64,000 nucleotides of DNA from Candidimonas humi (GTDB lineage Bacteria; Pseudomonadota; Gammaproteobacteria; Burkholderiales; Burkholderiaceae_B), in contig NZ_JAHTBN010000001.1 in assembly GCF_019166065.1 (NCBI RefSeq), forward strand, positions 62,001-126,000, in the 5' to 3' direction. A model generated the notes under the pieces. It worked only from the letters and a program-made list of their open reading frames with translations. It did not search any database and was not told the DNA's origin. Positions 37,428 to 45,895 of this stretch are shown here, in pieces; within the stretch, counting starts at the first letter, position 1; each line of letters opens with the position of its first letter. A program made the translations under genes and the position numbers.

Positions 37428-38785
37428 AGACCGAACTCAAGATCCTGACGCCTCAGGGCATGCTCGGTTACGGCATTCCCGAGGAGCATTTCTGGCGCGG
37501 TGTCGAGCGTGGAGTGGACGCCATGATCGTCGACTCGGGCTCTACCGATCCCGGGCCGTATTTGCTGGGCCTGGGCAAGACGCTAGTGACCCGGGAGGCA
37601 TATGTCCGCGATCTTTCCCTGATACTCAGCGCAGCGGCCCGGCACAAGATCCGCTTGTTCGTCAGTTCCGCCGGCGGCCCGGGCATAGACCGGCACGTCG
37701 ACGAGATGATAGAACTCATCGGCCAGATTTCCCGTGAAAACGGCTACCGCTTCAAGCTTGCCGCCATCTACTCCAATATCGACAAGACGCTGCTGCACCA
37801 GCGCCTGGACGAAGGCCGCGTGACCGAATGCGGTCCGTCCGGCGACCTGACGCACGAGGCCATAGACCAGGCGGTGAACCTGGTGGCGCAGATGGGGGGC
37901 GAGCCCTATGCCAGGCTACTCACCGAGCATCCCGACGTCGATATTGTCGTCAGCGGCCGTTCCTACGACCCTTCGCCGTATGCCGGCCTGTGCAGCCTGC
38001 ATGGCATAGACCCCGGCGTTTATTGGCATATGGGCAAGATCGTCGAGTGCGGCGCCAATTGCGCCGAACCCAAGGGGCGCGTGATCCTGGCCACGATCCG
38101 CCGGGACAGTTTCGATCTCGAACCCATGAATCCCGCGGAACGCTGCACGCCGGCGTCGGTGGCCGCCCACACGCTTTATGAAAAGACCCGGCCCGACATG
38201 CTGTACGGCCCCGGCGGGGTGCTGGACCTGCGCGGCGCCCGCTACGAGGCGCTGGACGAGCGCCGGGTCCGCGTCAGCGGCAGCGTCTTCACTCCCTCGC
38301 AGCAATACAGCATCAAGGTGGAAGGGGCGGCAGTCTCAGGCTACCGCACGATCTTCGTGGGCGGTGTGCGCGACCCCATATTGATAGGCCAGATCGACAC
38401 ATTCCTGGACGGCGTGCGCAAGCGCGCCGAGGCGACCTATCCCGAGCTGGCTGCGGGCCAGGCCCAACTGGTCTTCCACGTATACGGCAGGAACGGCGTC
38501 ATGGGAGACCTCGAACCGCTCAAGCACGTCGTGCCGCACGAGATCGGCCTGCTGGGCGAGGTGACGGCGCCGACGCAGGATCTGGCGAATGCCATCTGCA
38601 GCAGCGTACGCATCTCCGTGCTGCACATGCCGTACCCGGGGCAGCTCGCCACCGCGGGCAATTTCGCCATTCCCCTGAATCCCCCCGAAAACCCCATCGG
38701 CCCGGTATGCAAATTCACGGTCTATCACCTGATGGAAATCGACGATCCGGCCGGGTTCTTTCCCGTACGCCACCTGGAGATCTGA
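37424..38785 (+). CDS. AtuA/DUF1446-family protein
   Basis: A 453-residue protein of the acyclic terpene utilisation AtuA (DUF1446) family. Seen features are MIVDSGSTDPGPYLLG, FVSSAGGPGIDRHVDE, DIVVSGRSYDPSPYAGL and, near the end, a region ending in ENPIGPVCKFTVYHL. The biochemical function of the family is poorly defined. It overlaps the monooxygenase stop by 4 bases and is followed after 2 bases by a DUF4387 gene, a common pairing. Confidence 0.8.
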   Translation: MKTELKILTPQGMLGYGIPEEHFWRGVERGVDAMIVDSGSTDPGPYLLGLGKTLVTREAYVRDLSLILSAAARHKIRLFVSSAGGPGIDRHVDEMIELIGQISRENGYRFKLAAIYSNIDKTLLHQRLDEGRVTECGPSGDLTHEAIDQAVNLVAQMGGEPYARLLTEHPDVDIVVSGRSYDPSPYAGLCSLHGIDPGVYWHMGKIVECGANCAEPKGRVILATIRRDSFDLEPMNPAERCTPASVAAHTLYEKTRPDMLYGPGGVLDLRGARYEALDERRVRVSGSVFTPSQQYSIKVEGAAVSGYRTIFVGGVRDPILIGQIDTFLDGVRKRAEATYPELAAGQAQLVFHVYGRNGVMGDLEPLKHVVPHEIGLLGEVTAPTQDLANAICSSVRISVLHMPYPGQLATAGNFAIPLNPPENPIGPVCKFTVYHLMEIDDPAGFFPVRHLEI

Positions 38786-38787
38786 GC

Positions 38788-39105
38788 ATGCCCGAAGCTT
38801 CATTGAGACAACTCGCCAAAGTGGTGCGCAGCAAAAATTCAGGACCTTTCGAAATCACTTTCGACGTCATATTCGATCGCAAGGATGTCTACGAGCGGGT
38901 CAGGGACAGCGACGTGTTGCAGGCCGAGCGCCTGGCGCAGATCTACGGTGTCGGCGTCAATGACGTCATCACCTGCATGTTCTTCGAGCCGGCGCTGGCC
39001 TTCAAGCTGACCCTGCGCCGCACCTGGGGCCAGGGCACGACGGGGGAACGCGACACCTTCGGCGCGCAGCAGCACGCGCCTTTGCTGGACATCCGGATTC
39101 CCTGA
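38788..39105 (+). CDS. DUF4387-family protein
   Basis: A 105-residue protein with KVVRSKNSGPFEITFDVIFD and YERVRDSDVL, characteristic of DUF4387, which typically accompanies AtuA/DUF1446 either as a neighbour or as a fused C-terminal domain. This suggests a two-subunit enzyme. The start is 2 bases after the previous stop, in a translationally coupled position. No catalytic function is known to me. Confidence 0.78.
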   Translation: MPEASLRQLAKVVRSKNSGPFEITFDVIFDRKDVYERVRDSDVLQAERLAQIYGVGVNDVITCMFFEPALAFKLTLRRTWGQGTTGERDTFGAQQHAPLLDIRIP

Positions 39106-39249
39106 GGCTCTCGCAGCGCGGGCCGCCCGCCCGGGGTTCGGCTCGAGGGCCGCGATTCCGTGCCGGCATCTGTCCGTGCTTTGCATGTACGCCGAAATCC
39201 CCGCGTTTTCCGCGGGCCATGTTTTCAAATTCCAGATAGTGAGTGCATC

Positions 39250-40656
39250 ATGACCTCGATCGCAGTACCCAAGCAGATACAAGACGCTGCCTTGACCGAA
39301 TCCGCCACGCTGGCCGAATTTGCCCTGAACCTGGATCTCGCCCAGGTGCCGCAGGCGGTGCGCACGCTGGCCAAGGAACATTTTCTGGACGCCCTGGGCA
39401 TTGCCTTGGCATCCACACGCTTCGATTTCGGCCGCGCCATACTCCAGGGCACACGCGAACTGGGGCAGGGCGCGCAAGCCACCGCCATAGGCAGCGGGGA
39501 ACGCCTGCCGGCCACCTCCGCCGCCCTGGTCAACGGCGTGCTGGCCCACGGCCTGGATTTCGACGACACGCACATCGGCGCCATCTACCACGCCACGGCG
39601 CCGGCGCTGGCCGCCGTGCTGGCCGCCGGCGAAGCGGGCGGGGCGAGCGGCGCCGAAGTACTGACCGCCTTCATCGCGGCGCTGGAAATCGGCTGCCGCC
39701 TGGCCACCGTGGGCGCGGGCGATTTCCATGACCGCGCCTTCCATCCGACGTCCTTGTGCGGCACTTTCGCCGCCGCGGCCGCCGCGGGCCGGCTGCAGAA
39801 GGCCGACCAGCAGGCCCTGGTCTGGGCCTTGGGGCTGTGCGGCAGCCAGGCCGCCGGCATATTGGAACGGGGCACCTCCTGGCTCAAGCGCCTGCATCCC
39901 GGCTGGGCGGCGCATTGCGGCCTGTCCGCCGTGGCCCTGGCACGAGCCGGCTTCAGCGGGCCGGATACCGTGCTCGAAGGCCGCCGGGGGTTTTACGCCT
40001 CGCACATCCAGCGCATCCCCGAAGGCGATGCGCTGCCCACCGCGCAACTGGGCCAGGCCTGGCAGACGCTGGGCATCGCGCTCAAGCCCTATCCCTGCTG
40101 CCATTTCATTCATGCCTTCGTCGACGCCGCGCTGGAACTGCGCGGCCAGTTCGCCCTGGAAGACATCGAGCGCATCGACTGCCTGCTGAGCGCCGGCCTG
40201 CACAAGATGGTCGCCGAACCGCGTGCACGCTGCATCCGCCCCGTGACTCCGTACCAGGCATTGTTCAGCGTGCAGTATGTGGTGTCGGTCGCGCTGGTGC
40301 GCGGCCGCGTGGACCTCGCCACCTTCTATGACGAAGCGCTGGACGCGCCGGAAGTGCTGGCCGTTGCCGACAAGGCGTATTGCCTGCCCGATCCCGCCAG
40401 CGATTATCCCGTCCACTTCCCCGGAGAAGTCATCGTGCACCTGAAGGACGGCCGCCGTTACGCCTGCCGCAAGGCGACCAGCCTCGGCACCCCCGAAACG
40501 CCTTTGTCCCGGGCCGCCATCGAAGAAAAATTCATGAAGAACGCCACGCGCGCGATTCCCGCGGAACAAGCGCGGGCCTTGATGGCACAGGTCCTGGATA
40601 TCGAGAACCAGGCGTCGCTGGCCGGCATCATGGCGCTGTGCCGGGTGCAGGAATAA
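39250..40656 (+). CDS. MmgE/PrpD-family protein
   Basis: A 468-residue protein with the family's all-helical domain (LAKEHFLDALGIALAS, SAALVNGVLAHGLDFDDTH, HPTSLCGTFAAAAAAGRL) and a C-terminal lid (KPYPCCHFIHAFVDAALEL). The family includes 2-methylcitrate dehydratase, cis-aconitate decarboxylase and iminodisuccinate epimerase. It is the last gene of the monooxygenase operon, 144 bases after the DUF4387 gene. The specific reaction cannot be read from sequence. Confidence 0.83.
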   Translation: MTSIAVPKQIQDAALTESATLAEFALNLDLAQVPQAVRTLAKEHFLDALGIALASTRFDFGRAILQGTRELGQGAQATAIGSGERLPATSAALVNGVLAHGLDFDDTHIGAIYHATAPALAAVLAAGEAGGASGAEVLTAFIAALEIGCRLATVGAGDFHDRAFHPTSLCGTFAAAAAAGRLQKADQQALVWALGLCGSQAAGILERGTSWLKRLHPGWAAHCGLSAVALARAGFSGPDTVLEGRRGFYASHIQRIPEGDALPTAQLGQAWQTLGIALKPYPCCHFIHAFVDAALELRGQFALEDIERIDCLLSAGLHKMVAEPRARCIRPVTPYQALFSVQYVVSVALVRGRVDLATFYDEALDAPEVLAVADKAYCLPDPASDYPVHFPGEVIVHLKDGRRYACRKATSLGTPETPLSRAAIEEKFMKNATRAIPAEQARALMAQVLDIENQASLAGIMALCRVQE

Positions 40657-40827
40657 AGGCATAGGGGACAGGCGCCCGGTGATCCGCGCCTGGCCATGAC
40701 GCGTGCTTGAGTAGAACCCTCGTGGGACAAATCGGATACACGGCGCAGCACGTGCCGCGTGATCCGCGTGATACTTGGCCTTCCGGCATGCGAGACAGAC
40801 TCGCGTGCGGCATTGGAAGGAGGGCGG

Positions 40828-42369
40828 ATGTCCCTGGCGGTATTGGCCAGCCGGGCCTTGTACGGACTGGAGGCATTGCCGGTACGGGTCGAGGTCCACG
40901 TAGGACCCGGCTTGCCGGCGTTCAACGTAGTTGGCCTGCCCGACGCCGGCGTGCGCGAAAGCCGCGAGCGCGTGCGTTCGGCCATCATCAGCAGCGGCCT
41001 GGAATTCCCGGCCGGGCGTATCACCGCGAATCTGGCGCCGGCCGACCTGCCCAAGGAATCCGGGCGCTTCGACTTGCCTATTGCATTGGGCGTGCTGCTG
41101 GCCTCGGGCCAGGTGCAGGTGCCTGGGCGTCGCCGCGGCAGCAGCGGCGAGCCCGACCTGGCCGGCTATGTCTTCGCCGGCGAATTGTCCTTGACGGGAG
41201 CCGTGGTGGCGGTAGGGGCGCCGCTGGCCATCGCCTTGGCGGTGGCGCGCAGCGACCCGGCCTTGCGGCTGGTGCTGCCCGCCGCCAGCGCAGGCGCCGC
41301 CGCGCGCGTTCCCGGGCTTACTGTGATGGCCGCACGCACTCTGCAAGAGGTCGTTGCGCATTTCTCGGAACGGGCCCAGTTGCCCCGTGCAGAGCCCGAG
41401 ATCCCGCCGCCGGCCGAAGAAAGCGACGCGTGCCTGTCCGAGGTGCGTGGCCAGCCCATGGCGCGCCGCGTACTGGAAGTCGCCGCCGCGGGCGGCCACA
41501 GCCTGCTGATGTCGGGGCCGCCGGGTGCGGGCAAAAGCATGCTGGCGTATCGTCTGCCGGGCCTGTTGCCGCGGCTGGCCGATACCCAGGCGCTGGAAGT
41601 CGCGGCCCTGGCCGGCATTGCCGGGGCTGCCCAATCGGTCAGCGACGCGCCGCCTTTTCGGGCTCCGCACCATTCGGCCTCCGCGCCGGCAATCGTCGGC
41701 GGAGGCATGCACCCCAAGCCGGGCGAGATCAGCATGGCCCATCACGGCGTATTGTTCCTGGACGAGCTGCCCGAATTCGAGCGCCGGGTGCTCGAATCCC
41801 TGCGCGAGCCCATGGAGACCGGCAGGGTGGCTATCGCCCGGGCCTCGCGCACCCTGGCTTTTCCCGCATCGTTTCAATTGATCGCCGCCATGAATCCATG
41901 TCCTTGCGGCTGGCTCGGGCATGCCACCATGCGCTGCTCCTGCAGCCTCGATCGCATCGAGAAATACCGCGGCAAATTGTCGGGACCGCTCCTCGACCGC
42001 ATCGACCTGCAGATCGCCTTGCCGCCTGCCGACGCGGCCTGGATGGACGCGCCGCCCGGCGAGGCAACGGCTCTGGTGCGCGCCAGGGTGGAACTATGCC
42101 GCAGGCGCCAACTGGACCGGCAGGGCTATCCCAATGCACGCCTCGGCGTCACCGACCTGGATCGCTATTGTGTGCTGGATGCCGCCGCGCGCAAGCTGCT
42201 GGGCCAGGCCATGTCGCGCTGGAGCTGGTCGGCGCGCGTGGCGCACCGCGTGCTGCGCGTGGCGCGCACGCTGGCCGATATGCAGGGGGAAGACGCCATA
42301 GGCGCGGCGCATATCGGCGAGGCCATACAGTACCGGCAGCCCTGGAGCAGGGCGCCGCGGGGCGCATAG
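40828..42369 (+). CDS. comM: YifB/ComM family Mg-chelatase-like AAA+ ATPase
   Basis: A 513-residue protein: N-terminal Lon-like domain (GLPAFNVVGLPDAGVRESRERVRSAI), Walker A SGPPGAGKSMLA, Walker B-like GVLFLDELPEFERRVLE, sensor region AAMNPCPCGWLGH with zinc-type cysteines (CPCG, MRCSCS), and the C-terminal Mg-chelatase domain. ComM is a hexameric helicase that promotes branch migration during natural transformation. AAGGAGGG precedes the ATG at 40828, favoured over 40759. Confidence 0.92.
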   Translation: MSLAVLASRALYGLEALPVRVEVHVGPGLPAFNVVGLPDAGVRESRERVRSAIISSGLEFPAGRITANLAPADLPKESGRFDLPIALGVLLASGQVQVPGRRRGSSGEPDLAGYVFAGELSLTGAVVAVGAPLAIALAVARSDPALRLVLPAASAGAAARVPGLTVMAARTLQEVVAHFSERAQLPRAEPEIPPPAEESDACLSEVRGQPMARRVLEVAAAGGHSLLMSGPPGAGKSMLAYRLPGLLPRLADTQALEVAALAGIAGAAQSVSDAPPFRAPHHSASAPAIVGGGMHPKPGEISMAHHGVLFLDELPEFERRVLESLREPMETGRVAIARASRTLAFPASFQLIAAMNPCPCGWLGHATMRCSCSLDRIEKYRGKLSGPLLDRIDLQIALPPADAAWMDAPPGEATALVRARVELCRRRQLDRQGYPNARLGVTDLDRYCVLDAAARKLLGQAMSRWSWSARVAHRVLRVARTLADMQGEDAIGAAHIGEAIQYRQPWSRAPRGA

Positions 42370-42447
42370 GCATGGATTAGCTGTTCCAGCCTGCCCGGCA
42401 CATGGCCGCGCTAATTGTGCGAGTATTGCAGCCGTACGATAGGATAT

Positions 42448-42484
42448 ATTCCAGTTAGGCATCTAAATTATTCTAAATTCGCAT
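42448..42484. promoter_or_regulatory. Two tandem LysR-type boxes upstream of the LysR gene
   Basis: ATTCC-AGTTA-GGCAT (42448-42462) and ATTCT-AAATT-CGCAT (42470-42484) share the form ATTCY-N5-SGCAT, with T-N11-A geometry and 22-base spacing (two helical turns). The second reaches the ATG of the LysR gene at 42483. Related sites lie before the sulfatase gene. Confidence 0.55.
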
Positions 42485-43388
42485 GGAATTTTCGCACAAC
42501 GATATTGAGGCGTTCATTGAAATCGCCCGTAGCGGCAGCATTACCCGCGCGGCGGAGAATATCGGCATTACACAGCCGTCTGTTTCCAAAGCGCTGCGTC
42601 GCTTGGAAGATGCCGTGGGCTTGCCGCTTATTGAACGTGGAATGCGTGGCGCCCGCTTGACTACGGAAGGACAACTGTTTTTGGAGTCGGCAAAGCGCTT
42701 CGAGTCCCGGCATTTCGAGTTGGTGCGCATGGCGTCGGAATTGCGCTCTCGCCATTCTGGCCTGCTGCGTGTCGGTGTTACGAGTCCGGCAAGCGACAGC
42801 ATCCTGGTGCAGTCGATGTCCGAATTGATACGCCGGCGCCCTGGAATGAGATTGCAATTGCGTATCGGCAAGTCAGATGAATTGAATTCCGCGGTGGAAG
42901 ACGGCCTCCTGGATCTTGCCGTTGTGCCGTCTTATCCGGAACAGACCTGGAGTTGTGCGCAGACGGCCTTGAGCAGCGAAGATGTGCATATCGTGGCCCG
43001 GAATAATCACCCTCTAGCGAAGCTGCCTACGGCGACGCTGCAGGATCTGACGCCATATGGCTGGGTCATGCCTTCGGCGCAGAGCGCGGGCGCCCGGTTT
43101 TTGCACCAAGTGTTCGAGTACCACGGTGTTTCGTCGCTGAAGGTAGTGCTGGAAACAGAGTATGTTTCCGAAGCAGTAATGGGTACGATCGCGCAAACAG
43201 ATTTACTCGCGATGGTCCCCAGCGCCATGCTGCGATCCTGGATAGGCGTTATTGTCCCGCTGACGATTCCCCAGATACGGATTCAGCGCACTCAAGTATT
43301 GCTGTCGCGCCCACAGGCGACTTGGTCTCCCTTGATGAGTGACATGAGAGATTTGCTGCTGATGCATCGCCCCTCGTCTCGTCCTTGA
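42483..43388 (+). CDS. LysR-family transcriptional regulator of the sulfatase operon
   Basis: A 301-residue LTTR with HTH SGSITRAAENIGITQPSVSKALRRLE and an effector domain from about residue 90 (LLRVGVTSPASDS). It is 106 bases upstream of and co-directional with the sulfatase gene. Boxes of the form ATTCC-N5-GGCAT occur before both genes, so it likely autoregulates and activates the sulfatase/Bug/ComA-like operon. Confidence 0.87.
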   Translation: MEFSHNDIEAFIEIARSGSITRAAENIGITQPSVSKALRRLEDAVGLPLIERGMRGARLTTEGQLFLESAKRFESRHFELVRMASELRSRHSGLLRVGVTSPASDSILVQSMSELIRRRPGMRLQLRIGKSDELNSAVEDGLLDLAVVPSYPEQTWSCAQTALSSEDVHIVARNNHPLAKLPTATLQDLTPYGWVMPSAQSAGARFLHQVFEYHGVSSLKVVLETEYVSEAVMGTIAQTDLLAMVPSAMLRSWIGVIVPLTIPQIRIQRTQVLLSRPQATWSPLMSDMRDLLLMHRPSSRP

Positions 43389-43399
43389 TTACCCTAAAT

Positions 43400-43436
43400 A
43401 TTCCGAAATGGCATGAAATTGAATGCTAATTGGAAT
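43400..43436. promoter_or_regulatory. Inverted pair of LysR-type boxes upstream of the sulfatase gene
   Basis: ATTCC-GAAAT-GGCAT (43400-43414) is followed by ATGC-TAAT-TGGAAT (43423-43436), whose reverse complement ATTCCAATTAGCAT matches the same motif with a spacer one base shorter. Their centres are 23 bases apart. The sulfatase start lies 59 bases downstream. Confidence 0.55.
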
Positions 43437-43494
43437 GTCTAAGGGGGGATTTCGACATTAATCTGACTGCTCCTTTCAATAGCAGGATGCAGTC

Positions 43495-44823
43495 ATGTCA
43501 CCCGTAAATATCGTACTCGTCGTTGCCGATAACCTGGGCTGGGGCGAGCTCGGGTGTTATGGCGGCGGCGCCTTGCGCGGGGCTCCGACGCCGCGTATCG
43601 ACAATCTGGCGCGCGAAGGGCTGCTGCTGCAAAACTTCAATGTTGAGAGCGATTGCGTTCCCACGCGTTCGGCATTGATGACCGGGCGCCATCCGATACG
43701 CACGGGCAGCCTGCAGTCCGTGCCGCCTGGCTTGCCCCAAGGCTTGACCCGTTGGGAAAAAACATTGCCCCAACTGTTGTCGGCCCGAGGATATGCCTGC
43801 GCTCATTACGGCAAATGGCATCTGGGGGACATTCCGGGGCGCTATCCTTCCGACCGCGGGTTTGACGAATGGTACGGCATCCCAAGAACTACCGATGAAA
43901 GCCAGTTCACGTCTAGCGTGGGTTTTGACCCGAGCGCAGCACAACTGCCCTATATCATGCGAGGGTCTGCCGGCCAGCCTAGCGAGCAGGTCAAGCTGTA
44001 TGACTTGCAGTCGCGCCGTCATATCGATGAAGAACTGGTGCGCAAGAGCTGTGAGTTCATGAGCCGCCATGCGGGCTCCAAACGCCCGTTCTTTCTTTAT
44101 CTGCCGCTCGTCCATCTGCATTTCCCTACGCTGCCGCACCCGGATTTCGACGGGCGCACCGGCAGCGGCGATTTCGCCGATTCGATGGCCGAAATGGATC
44201 ATCGCGTGGGTCAGGTGCTCGACGAAATCGACCGTCTCGGCATCGCGGAAAACACCTTGTTTATATTCTGCAGCGACAACGGCCCGGAATTCCGGGCTCC
44301 TTACCGTGGGACGGCGGGCCCATGGCGCGGAACCTACCACACGGCCATGGAGGGAAGCCTGCGCGTGCCGTTTATCGCCCGCTGGCCGGGACGCATTACT
44401 CCCGGGCGAGTCAGTAATGAGATCGTGCATGTGACGGACATTTTCTCGACATTGGCGCATGTCGGTGGCGCTCAGCTGCCGGCGGACCGGCCCATAGACG
44501 GAGTCGACCAGAGCTCCTTTCTCTTCGATAACGCAAGCAAGTCAGCGCGCGAAGGTTTTGTCTTCTACATCAAGAAGGAAATGCGGGCGCTCAAGTGGCG
44601 GGATTGGAAGCTGCATTTTTATTGGGAGCCGGAGGTCAATGAAGGCAAGGGCAAGCTGGAGTCTCCCTATTTGTTCAATCTGACCCGCGACCCCAAGGAA
44701 GAAACAGATGTACTGGTCTACAACACGTGGGTGCTTGGCCCCATGTTGCGCATGGTCCAGGCATTCAATGAGAGCGTGGAAGCCTTCCCCAATACCAAAC
44801 CGGGGGCAAGAGATCCCGTATGA
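43495..44823 (+). CDS. Type I sulfatase (formylglycine-dependent)
   Basis: A 442-residue alkaline-phosphatase-superfamily sulfatase. The maturation motif is CVPTR in ESDCVPTRSALMTGRHP (about residues 52-68), so the Cys must be converted to formylglycine. N-terminal metal-binding residues lie in LVVADNLGWGELG, the GKWHLG block follows, and FCSDNGPEFRAPYRG supplies the second metal-binding Asp-Asn. No signal peptide is evident, so it may be cytoplasmic. It releases sulfate from an unknown sulfate ester. Its stop overlaps a possible start of the next gene. Confidence 0.9.
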   Translation: MSPVNIVLVVADNLGWGELGCYGGGALRGAPTPRIDNLAREGLLLQNFNVESDCVPTRSALMTGRHPIRTGSLQSVPPGLPQGLTRWEKTLPQLLSARGYACAHYGKWHLGDIPGRYPSDRGFDEWYGIPRTTDESQFTSSVGFDPSAAQLPYIMRGSAGQPSEQVKLYDLQSRRHIDEELVRKSCEFMSRHAGSKRPFFLYLPLVHLHFPTLPHPDFDGRTGSGDFADSMAEMDHRVGQVLDEIDRLGIAENTLFIFCSDNGPEFRAPYRGTAGPWRGTYHTAMEGSLRVPFIARWPGRITPGRVSNEIVHVTDIFSTLAHVGGAQLPADRPIDGVDQSSFLFDNASKSAREGFVFYIKKEMRALKWRDWKLHFYWEPEVNEGKGKLESPYLFNLTRDPKEETDVLVYNTWVLGPMLRMVQAFNESVEAFPNTKPGARDPV

Positions 44824-45866
44824 ATACGCCGCGCCGATGGATCATTTCTTCAAACCCACAATGCGAGAAAAATATGCGTGATTTCAAGTCGCGTCTGCGG
44901 CACTCTATCCAATGCGTCGTGTTGGCTGTGACCGCTCTTGTCCTTGTCGCTCCAGACTGTGTCGCCGCCTCGTCGAGCAATGACTACCCCGTCAAGCCCA
45001 TTACGTGGGTGGTTGGCTGGCCGCCTGGCGGAAGCGCCGATTTGGCAACACGGCTGGTCGCGCGGCAACTGGAGAAGGCGCTGCATCAAACGGTCGTGAT
45101 TGAGAATAAGCCCGGCGCTTCGGGCGTCATTGCGCTTAATCAGCTTGCCAGATCTGCGGCGGACGGCTACACCATAGCCACTGTGCCGGGTCCCGTCCTC
45201 AGTGCCACGCCCGCACCGGAGTTCGGCAAAGAGCTGGTCGGCGTGGCGATGTTGGGCAAAGGCCCCGCTGTGCTGTTCGGCACCACGGCCAAGCCGATGC
45301 CCGCGACGCTTCCCGATCTGATCGCAATACTCAAGTCTCAGCCGGGCAAGTTCAGTTTTGCGTCATCCGGCACCGGCACCGCTCAACATCTGGCCGGCGA
45401 ATTGTTCGAAAAAATGACCGGTACACAAATGAACCATATCCCGTACAAAGGTGGCTCACAAGCGGTGACCGATGTAATAGGGGGCCAGGTGCAGTTGGGG
45501 TTCCTCGGCATTACTGCAGTGCTGCCCCACATTCTTGACGGCAAGTTGCGTGCTTATGCCGTCACCACGGCCAAACGCTCTTCGAATCTGCCCGACACGC
45601 CGGCCCTGGCTGAAACGCTGCCTGGTTTCGAGGCCACTCAATGGTTTACTGTTGCGGCGCCTGCGGGTACTCCTGCCGATCGGATACTGAAGATCAATGA
45701 CGCCATTAATGACATTCTGAAAACGCCGGAAGTTATAGCGGGCTTTAATCGGATAGGCATGGTTCCCGAGCGCCTCGGTCCGGCGCAGACCACCCAGTTT
45801 GTCGTGCGCGACCTAAAACGTTGGGAAGCGCTGGCGCGCGAAAGAAATCTGCCCATAGGCCATTGA
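44820..45866 (+). CDS. Bug/TctC-family periplasmic solute receptor
   Basis: A receptor with hallmarks VVGWPPGGSADLATR, VVIENKPGASGVIA, AADGYT and NHIPYKGGS. The frame can start at 44820 (overlapping the sulfatase stop as ATGA) or at 44874 (MRDFKSRLRH, 330 residues), which gives a more normal signal peptide (hydrophobic core VVLAVTALVLVAP, cleavage near CVAAS). Context suggests it binds the sulfated or sulfonated substrate of this operon. Confidence 0.85.
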   Translation: MNTPRRWIISSNPQCEKNMRDFKSRLRHSIQCVVLAVTALVLVAPDCVAASSSNDYPVKPITWVVGWPPGGSADLATRLVARQLEKALHQTVVIENKPGASGVIALNQLARSAADGYTIATVPGPVLSATPAPEFGKELVGVAMLGKGPAVLFGTTAKPMPATLPDLIAILKSQPGKFSFASSGTGTAQHLAGELFEKMTGTQMNHIPYKGGSQAVTDVIGGQVQLGFLGITAVLPHILDGKLRAYAVTTAKRSSNLPDTPALAETLPGFEATQWFTVAAPAGTPADRILKINDAINDILKTPEVIAGFNRIGMVPERLGPAQTTQFVVRDLKRWEALARERNLPIGH

Positions 45867-45895
45867 GCCGGCCGGCAACCAAGGAGAAAGTCAGT

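Noticed and set aside
38839-41922. 1027-codon open frame on the minus strand
   Set aside because: It runs antisense to the DUF4387, MmgE/PrpD and comM genes, which have strong family motifs. Its translation is Arg/Gly/Gln-rich without domains, a product of high GC content.
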